A stretch of DNA of 64,000 nucleotides from Caulobacter sp. BK020 (lineage in GTDB: Bacteria; Pseudomonadota; Alphaproteobacteria; Caulobacterales; Caulobacteraceae). Below the pieces are notes generated by a model. The model had not been told where the DNA came from. It searched no databases and saw only the letters and a list, made by a program, of their open reading frames with translations. The translations under genes were made by a program, and so were the position numbers. The DNA lies in assembly GCF_004342605.1 (NCBI RefSeq), contig NZ_SLZL01000005.1, positions 62,001 through 126,000 of the forward strand, given 5' to 3'. Position 1 is the stretch's first letter, and every line of letters starts with the position of its first letter. Shown one piece after another: positions 42,606 through 50,399 of the stretch.

Positions 42606-42632
42606 GCGCCGTCAATAACCAATTGACGGCGC
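42606..42632. repeat. Perfect 11-bp inverted repeat between csp and tRNA-Glu
   Basis: GCGCCGTCAAT (42606-42616), a 5-base spacer and ATTGACGGCGC (42622-42632) form a perfect inverted repeat. It lies downstream of tRNA-Glu and upstream of the cold-shock gene, both on the - strand. There is no T-run after it, so it could equally be an operator; on the - strand it includes TTGACG, which resembles a -35 box. Confidence 0.6.
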
Positions 42633-42707
42633 GGGACGGCCATAACCACAGCGCGACATTTCGTCGCAGCAGCTAGACCGATATCAACCTGAAATGTCCG
42701 TGGTGGG

Positions 42708-42782
42708 TGGCAGTCCCTAGGGGAGTCGAACCCCTCTCTCCAGAATGAAAATCTGGCGTCCTAACCGATAGACGAAGGGACC
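42708..42782 (-). tRNA. tRNA-Glu (anticodon TTC), copy 1
   Basis: A 75-base tRNA on the - strand with encoded CCA: acceptor GGTCCCT/AGGGACT, anticodon arm CCAGA TTTTCAT TCTGG (anticodon TTC), T arm AGGGG TTCGACT CCCCT. The base before CCA (discriminator) is G. The rest of the gene is identical to the copy at 42837-42911. Confidence 0.97.
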
Positions 42783-42836
42783 ACGGCGCCTGCATTAGGC
42801 GGGTATTCGCATGTAAAGTCCAAGTACGCTTCGCGG

Positions 42837-42911
42837 TGGTAGTCCCTAGGGGAGTCGAACCCCTCTCTCCAGAATGAAAATCTGGCGTCCTAACCGATAG
42901 ACGAAGGGACC
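42837..42911 (-). tRNA. tRNA-Glu (anticodon TTC), copy 2
   Basis: A second tRNA-Glu(TTC) gene, 54 bases upstream of the first in the direction of transcription and probably in one transcript with it. The body is identical in sequence; the only difference I see is the discriminator base, A here instead of G. Confidence 0.97.
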
Positions 42912-42980
42912 ACGTGGCCGCGAAGAGCAGGCGATATACAAAGCTTCCCCCCGGGGCGCAAGCGACGAAGAGCAGTTTTT

Positions 42981-44795
42981 TCAGGTCGTGCGCATGCGGG
43001 GGTCAGCGACGTCCTCGATCTCCAGCTGGACGCCTTCGCGGCCCATGTAATCGTCCGGTTTCAGACGACCGACCACGTGCAGCGCGCCGCCGCCCGCCAG
43101 CAGGCGCTCGCCCAGCGGGGTCTCGGCCGAGCGCCAGGAGATCGCCTTGATTCGATCGCCCGACGGCCCGACCAGGTCGACCCGCACGTGGCCGCCCCTC
43201 ATCGCCATCATTCGCTCGGGGCGCACGCCGGCCAGGGCGAACATCGGCTCGGGATTGCCGGGACCGAACGGCGCCAACTGCTGGAACTCGCTCCACAGGG
43301 CGCGGTTGGCGGCGCGCGGCTGAACCAGGGCGTCGATATCGACCCCCTCGACGCCCACAGCCTCCATCTCGCCGGCCAGACGCTCCTCCAGGAAGGCGCG
43401 GAACTCGGGGATCGAATCGGGACGGATCGACAGGCCCGCCGCCATGGCGTGGCCGCCGCCGGCCATCAGCAGGCCGGCCTCGAAGGCCGCCTGGATCGCC
43501 GCGCCCAGGTTGACGCCAGGCTGCGAACGGCCCGAGCCCTTGCCGACATTGGCGGCGCGATCGACGCCGATCACCACCACCGGCTTGCGGTAGCGCTCGC
43601 GCAGGCGGCCGGCGACGATGCCGATCACCCCGGGGTGCCACCCGTCCCCAGCCACCACGATCACGGGGGCGTCGGGATTGAAGTTGCTGCCGCGCTCGAG
43701 CATGGCGGCGGCTTCCTCGACCACGGCGGCCTCGACCGCCTTGCGCTCGGTGTTCAGGCCGTCCAGCTCCTCGGCCAGGGCCCGGGCCTCCAGCGGATCG
43801 TCGGTGGACAGCAGGCGCGCGCCCAGGTCCGAGCGGCCGATCCGTCCGCCGGCGTTGATCCGCGGCCCCAGGATGAAGCCGGCGTGGAACACCGAGGCGG
43901 GCCCCGAACCCTTGCCGACCTCGAACAGGGCCTTCAGGCCCGGATTGCCCCAGCTGGACATCGTCCGCAGGCCGAGCGTCGTCAGGGCCCGGTTGAAGCC
44001 GACCAGCTGGGTGACGTCGCAGACCTCGCCCATGGCCACCAGGTCCAGCCATTGGCGCAGGTCGGGCTGCGGGCGTTCGTCGCTGAACAGGCCGCGCTTG
44101 CGGGCCTCGCGGTTCAGGGCGGCGAGCAGGACGAAGGTCACGCCGGCGGCGGCCAGCACCCCCTGCCCGCTCTGGCAGCCCGGACGGTTGGGATTGACCA
44201 CGGCGGCGGCGGCCGGCGGGTCCTCGCGCATCAGGTGGTGGTCGATCACGACCACCTCCAGCCCGATGGTCGCGGCGCTGGCGATGGCGTCATAAGCCGC
44301 CGCCCCGCAGTCCAGGGTCACGACCAGCTCGGCCCCGCCGTCGCGGATGGTCTTGAACGCCGCCGGGCTGGGGCCATAGCCTTCGGTCAAACGGTCGGGA
44401 ATGTAGATGGGCAGCTCGACGCCCATGTAACGGAACCACCGCACCAGCTGGGCGGCGCTGGTGGCGCCATCGACGTCATAGTCGGCGAACACCATGGTCG
44501 GCCGGCCGCTTTCCAGCGCGTCGATCAGGATCTCGGCCGCCCGGTCCATGTCGGTGAAGCTGGAGGGATCGGGAAACAGCGCCTTCAGGGTGGGACGCAG
44601 ATAGTGCTCGACGTGATCGACGCCGACACCGCGCGAGGCCAGAGCCCGGGCCAGGGGCTCGGACAGACCGTGAGCCAGTTGATGGCTGCGGGCGACCGTC
44701 GCGTCGCCCGGCCGCTCGCGCCAGGCCCGGCCGCTGATCGAGCGGGAGACGTCGAGAAAGTGGCTGGTGGCCAGCGGTGCGTGTCCATCGGCCAT
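42981..44795 (-). CDS. recJ: Single-stranded-DNA-specific exonuclease RecJ
   Basis: A 604-residue RecJ, the 5'-3' single-strand exonuclease acting in recombinational repair and mismatch repair. The DHH phosphoesterase motifs are clear: FADYDVDG at about residues 103-110, VVVIDHHL, and the DHHA1 motif GGGHAMAAG near residue 440, followed by the OB-fold-like C-terminal domain (LHVVGRLKPDDYMGREGVQLEI). Length is normal. It is the last gene of a - strand series alaC-hom-glpX-fbp-recJ; a REPIN-like element lies between fbp and recJ, so recJ may also have its own promoter in that gap. Confidence 0.96.
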   Translation of the reverse strand: MADGHAPLATSHFLDVSRSISGRAWRERPGDATVARSHQLAHGLSEPLARALASRGVGVDHVEHYLRPTLKALFPDPSSFTDMDRAAEILIDALESGRPTMVFADYDVDGATSAAQLVRWFRYMGVELPIYIPDRLTEGYGPSPAAFKTIRDGGAELVVTLDCGAAAYDAIASAATIGLEVVVIDHHLMREDPPAAAAVVNPNRPGCQSGQGVLAAAGVTFVLLAALNREARKRGLFSDERPQPDLRQWLDLVAMGEVCDVTQLVGFNRALTTLGLRTMSSWGNPGLKALFEVGKGSGPASVFHAGFILGPRINAGGRIGRSDLGARLLSTDDPLEARALAEELDGLNTERKAVEAAVVEEAAAMLERGSNFNPDAPVIVVAGDGWHPGVIGIVAGRLRERYRKPVVVIGVDRAANVGKGSGRSQPGVNLGAAIQAAFEAGLLMAGGGHAMAAGLSIRPDSIPEFRAFLEERLAGEMEAVGVEGVDIDALVQPRAANRALWSEFQQLAPFGPGNPEPMFALAGVRPERMMAMRGGHVRVDLVGPSGDRIKAISWRSAETPLGERLLAGGGALHVVGRLKPDDYMGREGVQLEIEDVADPRMRTT

Positions 44796-44951
44796 CGTTC
44801 AGCCCTCCTCGGTGGCGGAGGCGCCCGCAATACGGAACTTGGCTGTCGTGGTCATCTCCCAAGCCTACGCGCTTCGGCGGATTCGCTCCATGTGGCGCGA
44901 GATTGGAAGATGGGATCCGCATGCGTCAGAAGCGGACGCCAACACCAAAAC

Positions 44952-45030
44952 GGGGACGTGCCCTTGCGGCGTGTCCCCACCGACGGGCACGGCGCTTGTT
45001 CATGGGGACTCGCCGCAAGGGCGTGTCCCC
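44952..45030. repeat. REPIN-like pair of inverted hairpin repeats
   Basis: Two 27-base hairpin units face each other: 44952-44978 and 45004-45030. Each has arms of the form GGGGACnnGCC / GGCGTGTCCCC around a 5-base loop (CTTGC and GCAAG). The second unit matches the reverse complement of the first in 24 of 27 positions. Two inverted REP units 25 bases apart correspond to the REPIN organisation mobilised by RAYT transposases. It lies in the gap between fbp (stop at 45039) and recJ. No RAYT gene and no further copy were found in this window. Confidence 0.7.
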
Positions 45031-45038
45031 GGCGCAGT

Positions 45039-46016
45039 TCAGTTTGCCGCCGACAATTCCGCCACCAGCGCCACCTCATTGGCCGAGCCCAGCACCACCG
45101 GCACGCGCTGGTGCAGCTTGGTCGGCTGCAGGTCGAGGATCGGGGTCACGCCGTCGGTCGACTTGCCGCCCGCCCGCTCGACGATCAGCGACATCGGGTT
45201 GGCCTCGTACAGCAGGCGCAGCTTGCCCGGCTTGTCGGGTTCGCGGGCGTCCCACGGATAAAGGAAGATCCCGCCGCGCATCAGGATGCGGTGGACGTCG
45301 GCCACCATCGAGGCCACCCAGCGCATGTTGAAGTTCTTGCCGCGCGGGCCGGCCTTGCCCTGCAGGCAGCCGTCGATATAGCGCCGCACCGGCTCGGCCC
45401 AGTGGCGCTGGTTGGACATGTTGATCGCGAACTCGGCGGTGTCAGCCGGAATGGCGATCGTCGGGTGAGTCAGCCGCCAAACGCCGTCTGCGTCCAGCGT
45501 GAAGCCGACGACGCCGCTCGACAGGGTCAGCACCAGCATGGTCTGCGGGCCGTAGACCGCATAGCCGGCGGCGACCTGGCGGCGGCCGGGCAACAGGAAG
45601 TCCGCCTCGCTGGGCGCCACCCCGGCTGGCGCGGGCAGGATCGAGAAGATCGTGCCGACCGACACGTTGACGTCGATGTTGCTGGACCCGTCCAGCGGGT
45701 CGAAGGTGACCAGATAGCCCCCGACCGCGCCGGTGGTCTCGATCACCTCCAGCTCCTCGGACGCCAGGCCGGCCACCAGCGGGCAGCCGTTCAGCGCGTC
45801 ACGCAGGATGTCGTTGGTGATGATGTCCAGCTTCTTCTGCTCTTCGTCCTGGACATTGACCTGGCCGGCCGCGCCCAGGCTGCCCGAGATCGCGCCGGAC
45901 GCCACCACCTTGCTGATCTGGGCGCAGGCGCCGGCGACCACGGCCACGACGGCTTTCACATCGTCGCTCGCCGGTTCGTTGGCGAGCCATCCGGCCAGAT
46001 CGGTCAGCGTGGTCAT
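45039..46016 (-). CDS. fbp: Fructose-1,6-bisphosphatase, class I
   Basis: A 325-residue class I FBPase, which removes the C1 phosphate of fructose-1,6-bisphosphate in gluconeogenesis. The metal-binding and active-site block [21 protein letters not shown] and the preceding ASEELE are typical; IFLYPWD and LYEANPMS complete the sugar-phosphate site. The ATG at 46016 is used; the frame continues open upstream only as an overlap with the neighbouring gene's antisense-free sequence. Next to it lies glpX, a class II FBPase, so two unrelated enzymes for the same step are encoded side by side in one strand and probably one transcript. Confidence 0.95.
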   Translation of the reverse strand: MTTLTDLAGWLANEPASDDVKAVVAVVAGACAQISKVVASGAISGSLGAAGQVNVQDEEQKKLDIITNDILRDALNGCPLVAGLASEELEVIETTGAVGGYLVTFDPLDGSSNIDVNVSVGTIFSILPAPAGVAPSEADFLLPGRRQVAAGYAVYGPQTMLVLTLSSGVVGFTLDADGVWRLTHPTIAIPADTAEFAINMSNQRHWAEPVRRYIDGCLQGKAGPRGKNFNMRWVASMVADVHRILMRGGIFLYPWDAREPDKPGKLRLLYEANPMSLIVERAGGKSTDGVTPILDLQPTKLHQRVPVVLGSANEVALVAELSAAN

Positions 46017-46162
46017 GAAGAGCCTCGTACTACGGAAGGGATTCGGCGCGACCTTAGCGCGCGCGGAGCATTTTCCGATCCGGTTGGATCGCCGCCCTGC
46101 TCTAGGATGTTGTCGTGACGCATTTTGCGGCGGTGGATCGGCGTCGGCCTTGGTCGGAAGGT

Positions 46163-47119
46163 CTAAGCCTTCCGCTTCATCCACACTTCGCGCACCGTGC
46201 CGGTCGACGAGTTCATCACCAGCGTGTGGGTGTGGACGAAGCCGTCCTTGAAGGTCACGCCGTCCAGCAGGTTGCCCCAGGTGACCCCGGTGGCCGCGAA
46301 GATGGCGTCGGCGCGGACGATCTCGTGCAGGTCGTACTTCTTGTCCAGCTCGGTGATGCCCCACTTGGCGGCGCGGGCGCGCTCGTCGCCGTTGCGGAAC
46401 AGCAGGCGGCCCTGGAACTGACCGCCGACGCATTTCAGGGCCGCGCAGGCCAGCACGCCCTCGGGCGCGCCGCCGGATCCGACATAGAGGTCGATGCCGG
46501 TGGACGGATCGGTGGTGGCGATCACCCCGGCCACGTCGCCGTCGGTGATCAGGTTGACCCGCGCGCCGACCGAACGGACGCTGGCGATGATCTCGGCATG
46601 GCGCGGCCGATCCAGCACGCAGACGGTGATCTGTTCGGGCGCGACGCCCTTGGCCGCGGCCAAGGCCCGGATGTTGTCGGCGGGCGACTTGTCCAGGTCG
46701 ATCACCCCGGCCGGCAGGCCCGGGCCGCAGGCGATCTTGTCCATATAGGTGTCGGGGGCGTTCAGCAGGCTGCCCTTGGGCGCCCAGGCCATCACCGCCA
46801 GGGCGTTGGGCATGGCCTTGGCCGTCAGGGTGGTGCCTTCCAGCGGGTCCAGCGCGATGTCGATGGCGGGGCCCTGCCCGGTGCCGACCTTCTCGCCGAT
46901 ATAGAGCATGGGCGCTTCGTCGCGCTCGCCCTCGCCGATCACGATCTCGCCGTCGATGGCCAGTTCGTTGAGCGTGTTGCGCATGGCGTCGACCGCGGCC
47001 TGGTCGGCGGCCTTTTCGTCGCCCCGGCCCACCATGGTCCACGAGGCGATGGCGGCGGCTTCGGTCACGCGGACCGCGTCCAGAACCAGAGCGCGGTCCA
47101 GGGTCTTCGAACTCATCAA
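46163..47119 (-). CDS. glpX: Fructose-1,6-bisphosphatase, class II (GlpX)
   Basis: A 318-residue GlpX-type FBPase. It has the lithium-sensitive phosphatase motif in [20 protein letters not shown], the N-terminal [30 protein letters not shown] and [18 protein letters not shown], all typical. It performs the gluconeogenic dephosphorylation of fructose-1,6-bisphosphate (in some organisms also sedoheptulose bisphosphate). It lies 49 bases after hom and 146 bases before fbp, all on the - strand. The start at 47119 is the first of two adjacent ATG codons. Confidence 0.95.
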   Translation of the reverse strand: MMSSKTLDRALVLDAVRVTEAAAIASWTMVGRGDEKAADQAAVDAMRNTLNELAIDGEIVIGEGERDEAPMLYIGEKVGTGQGPAIDIALDPLEGTTLTAKAMPNALAVMAWAPKGSLLNAPDTYMDKIACGPGLPAGVIDLDKSPADNIRALAAAKGVAPEQITVCVLDRPRHAEIIASVRSVGARVNLITDGDVAGVIATTDPSTGIDLYVGSGGAPEGVLACAALKCVGGQFQGRLLFRNGDERARAAKWGITELDKKYDLHEIVRADAIFAATGVTWGNLLDGVTFKDGFVHTHTLVMNSSTGTVREVWMKRKA

Positions 47120-47168
47120 CGTCTCCCAGCCTATGCGAGGCTTTTGGTCCGACCCCTTTGCACGGTTC

Positions 47169-48458
47169 TCAGATGCGCGCGACGCGCAAAAGGCGGGGAC
47201 GCTCTAGCACGGCGTGCAGCTTTTCGATGCGACTAATCGCGTCCAGGAGATTGGATTCGGGTGTCGCGTGGGTGACGAGCACGATCGGCACGCCCCCTGC
47301 CCCCTCGACGGGCTTCTGCAGGAAGCTGTCGATCGACACGGCGCACTCGGCCAGGGTCTCGGAGATGGCGGCGATGGCGCCCGGCTCGTCGCGGACCATG
47401 ATCCGCAGATAGGCCTTGCCCACCGAGCGGGCCGGATCGACGGCGACGAACGGCTTCAGCTGGCCTGCTGGGGCCTGGAACACCGGGCGCCGGGCGCCGG
47501 TCATCACGTCGGCGATGTCGGCGGCCACGGCGGCGGCGGTCGGGCCCGCCCCCGCGCCCGGCCCCTGGATGAAGATCCGACCGATGCGCTTGCCTTCGAT
47601 GAACAGGGCGTTGAGCGCCCCGCCCGCCTGGGCCAGGGGATGCTCCAGCGAGGCCAGGCTGGGATGGACCTTCACGGCCACGCCATCGGCGGTCTTCGCG
47701 GCGCTGGCCACCAGCTTGATGCGGTAGCCCAGGTCCTTGGCCAGCTTGATGTCGAGCAGCTCGACATCGCTGATGCCCTCGATCTCGGCGGCGTCGAACT
47801 TGGGCGCGCAGCCGAAGGCCAGGGCGGCCAGGATGCTGATCTTGTGGCCGGCGTCGAAGCCGCCGACGTCCATGGTCGGGTCGGCCTCGGCGTAGCCCAG
47901 CCCCTGCGCCTCGCGCAGCACGTCGGCGAAGTCGCGGCCGGTCTTCTCCATCTCGCTGAGGATGAAGTTGCAGGTGCCGTTGAGGATGCCGGCCACGCCG
48001 ACCACCTCGTCGCCGACCATGGCCTCGCGTAGCATCTTCACCGCTGGCGTGCCGCCCATCACGGCGGCTTCGAACAGCAGCGGGGCCTGATTGGCCTCGG
48101 CCAGGGCGGCCAGCTCGGCGCCGTGCTCGGCGATCAGCGCCTTGTTGGCGGTGACCACCGGCTTGCCCAGCTTCAGAGCCGCTTCGACCGCGGCCTTGGC
48201 CGGACCGTCGCTGCCGCCGACCAACTCGACGAACAGGTCGACGTCCGGCGACGAGGCCAGGGCGACCGGGTCGTCGAACCAAGCCAGACCAGAGATATCG
48301 ACCGTGCGCGGCCGCGACTTCGACCGGGCCGAAACCGCCGTCACCACGGCCCGGTCGCCGGCCGGGGCGAAGTCGGGCTGCTCGGCCAGGAACTGCAACA
48401 GCCCCCCGCCGACGGTGCCGAGGCCGGCGACGCCGACGCGCCAGGTCTTCTGGGTCAT
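47169..48458 (-). CDS. hom: Homoserine dehydrogenase
   Basis: A 429-residue monofunctional homoserine dehydrogenase, the NAD(P)-dependent step from aspartate semialdehyde to homoserine for threonine and methionine. The dinucleotide motif GLGTVGGG is at residues 12-19; LFVELVGG, VVTANKALIAEHG and NGTCNFILSEM ... GLGYAEADPTMDVGGFDAGHK are family blocks. A C-terminal ACT domain (from about residue 350, LRIMVRDEPGAIAAISETLA) should confer threonine feedback control. The ATG at 48458 fits the motif position; 43 bases separate it from the aminotransferase gene upstream. Confidence 0.96.
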   Translation of the reverse strand: MTQKTWRVGVAGLGTVGGGLLQFLAEQPDFAPAGDRAVVTAVSARSKSRPRTVDISGLAWFDDPVALASSPDVDLFVELVGGSDGPAKAAVEAALKLGKPVVTANKALIAEHGAELAALAEANQAPLLFEAAVMGGTPAVKMLREAMVGDEVVGVAGILNGTCNFILSEMEKTGRDFADVLREAQGLGYAEADPTMDVGGFDAGHKISILAALAFGCAPKFDAAEIEGISDVELLDIKLAKDLGYRIKLVASAAKTADGVAVKVHPSLASLEHPLAQAGGALNALFIEGKRIGRIFIQGPGAGAGPTAAAVAADIADVMTGARRPVFQAPAGQLKPFVAVDPARSVGKAYLRIMVRDEPGAIAAISETLAECAVSIDSFLQKPVEGAGGVPIVLVTHATPESNLLDAISRIEKLHAVLERPRLLRVARI

Positions 48459-48501
48459 GTTCGCGTTCCTAAACTCTGCGGCCGGGCAGCGCGTCCGCGC
48501 C

Positions 48502-49722
48502 CTAGACCTGTTCCATCTTGTTGTGCGCCTTGGCCAGGATCGTATCGGCGTTGGCGATGAACTTCTTGACGTTGCGGGCGGCCTGCTTGATCCGCTGTTC
48601 GTTCTCGACCAGGCCGATGCGGACATAGCCCTCGCCGTATTCGCCAAAGCCGATGCCCGGGGCGACGGCGACGCCGGCCTCCTCGATCAGCAGGCGCGAG
48701 AACAGCATCGAGCCGGCGGCCTCGAACTGTTCGGGGATCTTGGCCCAGGCGAACATCGAGGCCGGCGGGTTGGGAATGTCCCAGCCGGCGCGCTTCATCG
48801 ACGACACCAGGGTGTCGCGACGGCTCTTGTAGATGCCGCGGATCTCGTCGACGCAGTCCTGCGGGCCGTTCAGGGCGGCGGCGGCGGCCACCTGCACGGG
48901 GGTGTAGGCGCCATAGTCCAGATAGGACTTCACCCGCGCCAGGGCGGCGCAGATGCGAGCGTTGCCGACCACCATGCCCACGCGCCAGCCGGCCATGGCG
49001 TAGGTCTTCGACAGCGAATTGACCTCGACGGCGATGTCCTTGGCCCCGTCGACCTGCAGGATCGAGGGCGGCGGGTTGTTGTCGAAATAGATCTCGCCAT
49101 AGGCCACGTCGCTGATCACCAGCAGCTCGTGCTTCTTGGCCAGGGCCACGGCGTCCTTGTAGAAGTCCAGGTCCACCCACTGGGCCGTCGGGTTGGACGG
49201 ATAGGACAGGATCAGCACGCTGGCCGGGGGCACCGAATGCTTGGCCGCGCGGCTGATGTTGGACAGGTACTGCTCGGGCGACAGCGCCGGCACGTGGCGG
49301 ATCACGCCGCCGGCCATGATGAAGCCGAAGGCGTGGATCGGATAGGCCGGGTTGGGGCAGATGATCACGTCGCCCGGCGCGGTCAGGGCCTGGGCCAGGT
49401 TGGCGAAGCCTTCCTTGGAGCCCAGGGTGGCGATCACCTCGGTGTCGGGATTCAGCTTCACGCCGAACCGCCGGCCGTAATAGCCGGCCATGGCCTTGCG
49501 CAGTCCGGCGATGCCCTTGGACGCCGAATAGCGGCCGGCCTTGGGGTCGCGCGCGGTCTCGATCAGCTTGTCGACGATGTGCTTGGGCGTGGGCATGTCG
49601 GGATTGCCCATGCCGAAGTCGATGATGTCGGTGCCCTCGGCGCGGAGCCGCGCCTTGATCTTGTTGACTTCTTCGAAGACGTAGGGCGGCAGGCGACGGA
49701 TGCGATGGAAATCGGAGGTCAT
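48502..49722 (-). CDS. alaC: Class I/II aminotransferase, AlaC-like
   Basis: A 406-residue PLP-dependent aminotransferase of fold type I. The PLP lysine is in NSLSKTYAMAGWRVG, the phosphate and aromatic contacts in SYPSNPTAQW and SDVAYGEIYFD. Sequence style and length (PPYVFEEVNKIKARLRAEGTDIIDFGMGNPD at the start) match glutamate-pyruvate transaminase AlaC and relatives used for alanine or methionine-related transamination. It is the first of the - strand set with hom next, as found in many Alphaproteobacteria. The name AlaC is by family resemblance; exact substrate preference is not proven by sequence. Confidence 0.9.
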   Translation of the reverse strand: MTSDFHRIRRLPPYVFEEVNKIKARLRAEGTDIIDFGMGNPDMPTPKHIVDKLIETARDPKAGRYSASKGIAGLRKAMAGYYGRRFGVKLNPDTEVIATLGSKEGFANLAQALTAPGDVIICPNPAYPIHAFGFIMAGGVIRHVPALSPEQYLSNISRAAKHSVPPASVLILSYPSNPTAQWVDLDFYKDAVALAKKHELLVISDVAYGEIYFDNNPPPSILQVDGAKDIAVEVNSLSKTYAMAGWRVGMVVGNARICAALARVKSYLDYGAYTPVQVAAAAALNGPQDCVDEIRGIYKSRRDTLVSSMKRAGWDIPNPPASMFAWAKIPEQFEAAGSMLFSRLLIEEAGVAVAPGIGFGEYGEGYVRIGLVENEQRIKQAARNVKKFIANADTILAKAHNKMEQV

Positions 49723-49831
49723 GAAATGCTCATTGCGCCACAGCGGCGCGCCGGGAGCGGATGTCGGGCATGGATAGACCCCGGGCGGGGCCTAGCCAAG
49801 CCAGTTATGGGGATTTTATGCCTCCGTCGCC

Positions 49832-50305
49832 CTATTGGGGCTTGGACGGAGGCGCGGTAGCTCGCTCGCGCGCCGCCTTGGCGAAGGCTTCGGTCGCGGC
49901 GCGATCGGCGTCGGTGGGGATGTCGCTGGGCGGCGCCTTGCCGATCTTGCGGGCCTTGGCCGCATAGCCTTCAGTGTCCGACAGGGTCCAGGTGCTGGGC
50001 GCGGTCTCGCGCTTCAGCTTGTCGGCGGCGATCTTTTCGGCGCCCACGGCCTTCTTGAACTGGACGGGCGTGCGCACGTCGGTCGGGATCGCCGGGATGT
50101 CGATGAAACGCGGCGCGACGGCGTCCTTGGAATCTCTGGCGGCGGCGTTGGCCGCGGCGGCCACCGGCGAGCTGGGATCAGCCGGCGGCGGATTGAACGG
50201 CGAGATCGACGAGGCGCACGCGGTCAGTCCCGCTAGCAGGCCCACCAGAGCCGCGCCGCGAAAGAGTACGCCAAGACGTACGATTTTACCGGTTTCGTCG
50301 TTCAT
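49832..50305 (-). CDS. Hypothetical lipoprotein
   Basis: A 157-residue protein that I do not recognise. The N-terminus is a clear lipoprotein signal: positive start, hydrophobic run GAALVGLLAGLTAC with the lipobox LTAC. The mature part is rich in Pro, Ala and Lys (SSISPFNPPPADPSSPVAAAANAAARDS) with a central stretch FIDIPAIPTDVRTPVQFKKAV that could be a conserved domain, and is low in complexity at the end. It is divergent from phaC with 94 bases between starts. Likely attached to the inner or outer membrane in the periplasm. Confidence 0.8.
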   Translation of the reverse strand: MNDETGKIVRLGVLFRGAALVGLLAGLTACASSISPFNPPPADPSSPVAAAANAAARDSKDAVAPRFIDIPAIPTDVRTPVQFKKAVGAEKIAADKLKRETAPSTWTLSDTEGYAAKARKIGKAPPSDIPTDADRAATEAFAKAARERATAPPSKPQ

Positions 50306-50399
50306 CTTGTCTCAGGTCTTATGCGATGATCGCGTCGAGCGAAAGGCCATCCGCGCGCCAAGGCGAGATGGCTCACGACAAGACGGCGGAAGGAAGTCC

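Noticed and set aside
43077..46118. Open frame of 1013 codons on the + strand
   Set aside because: It is antisense to recJ and fbp, rich in Arg, His, Gly and Gln as expected from mirrored high-GC codons, and crosses their intergenic gap; recJ and fbp have full family motifs on the other strand.
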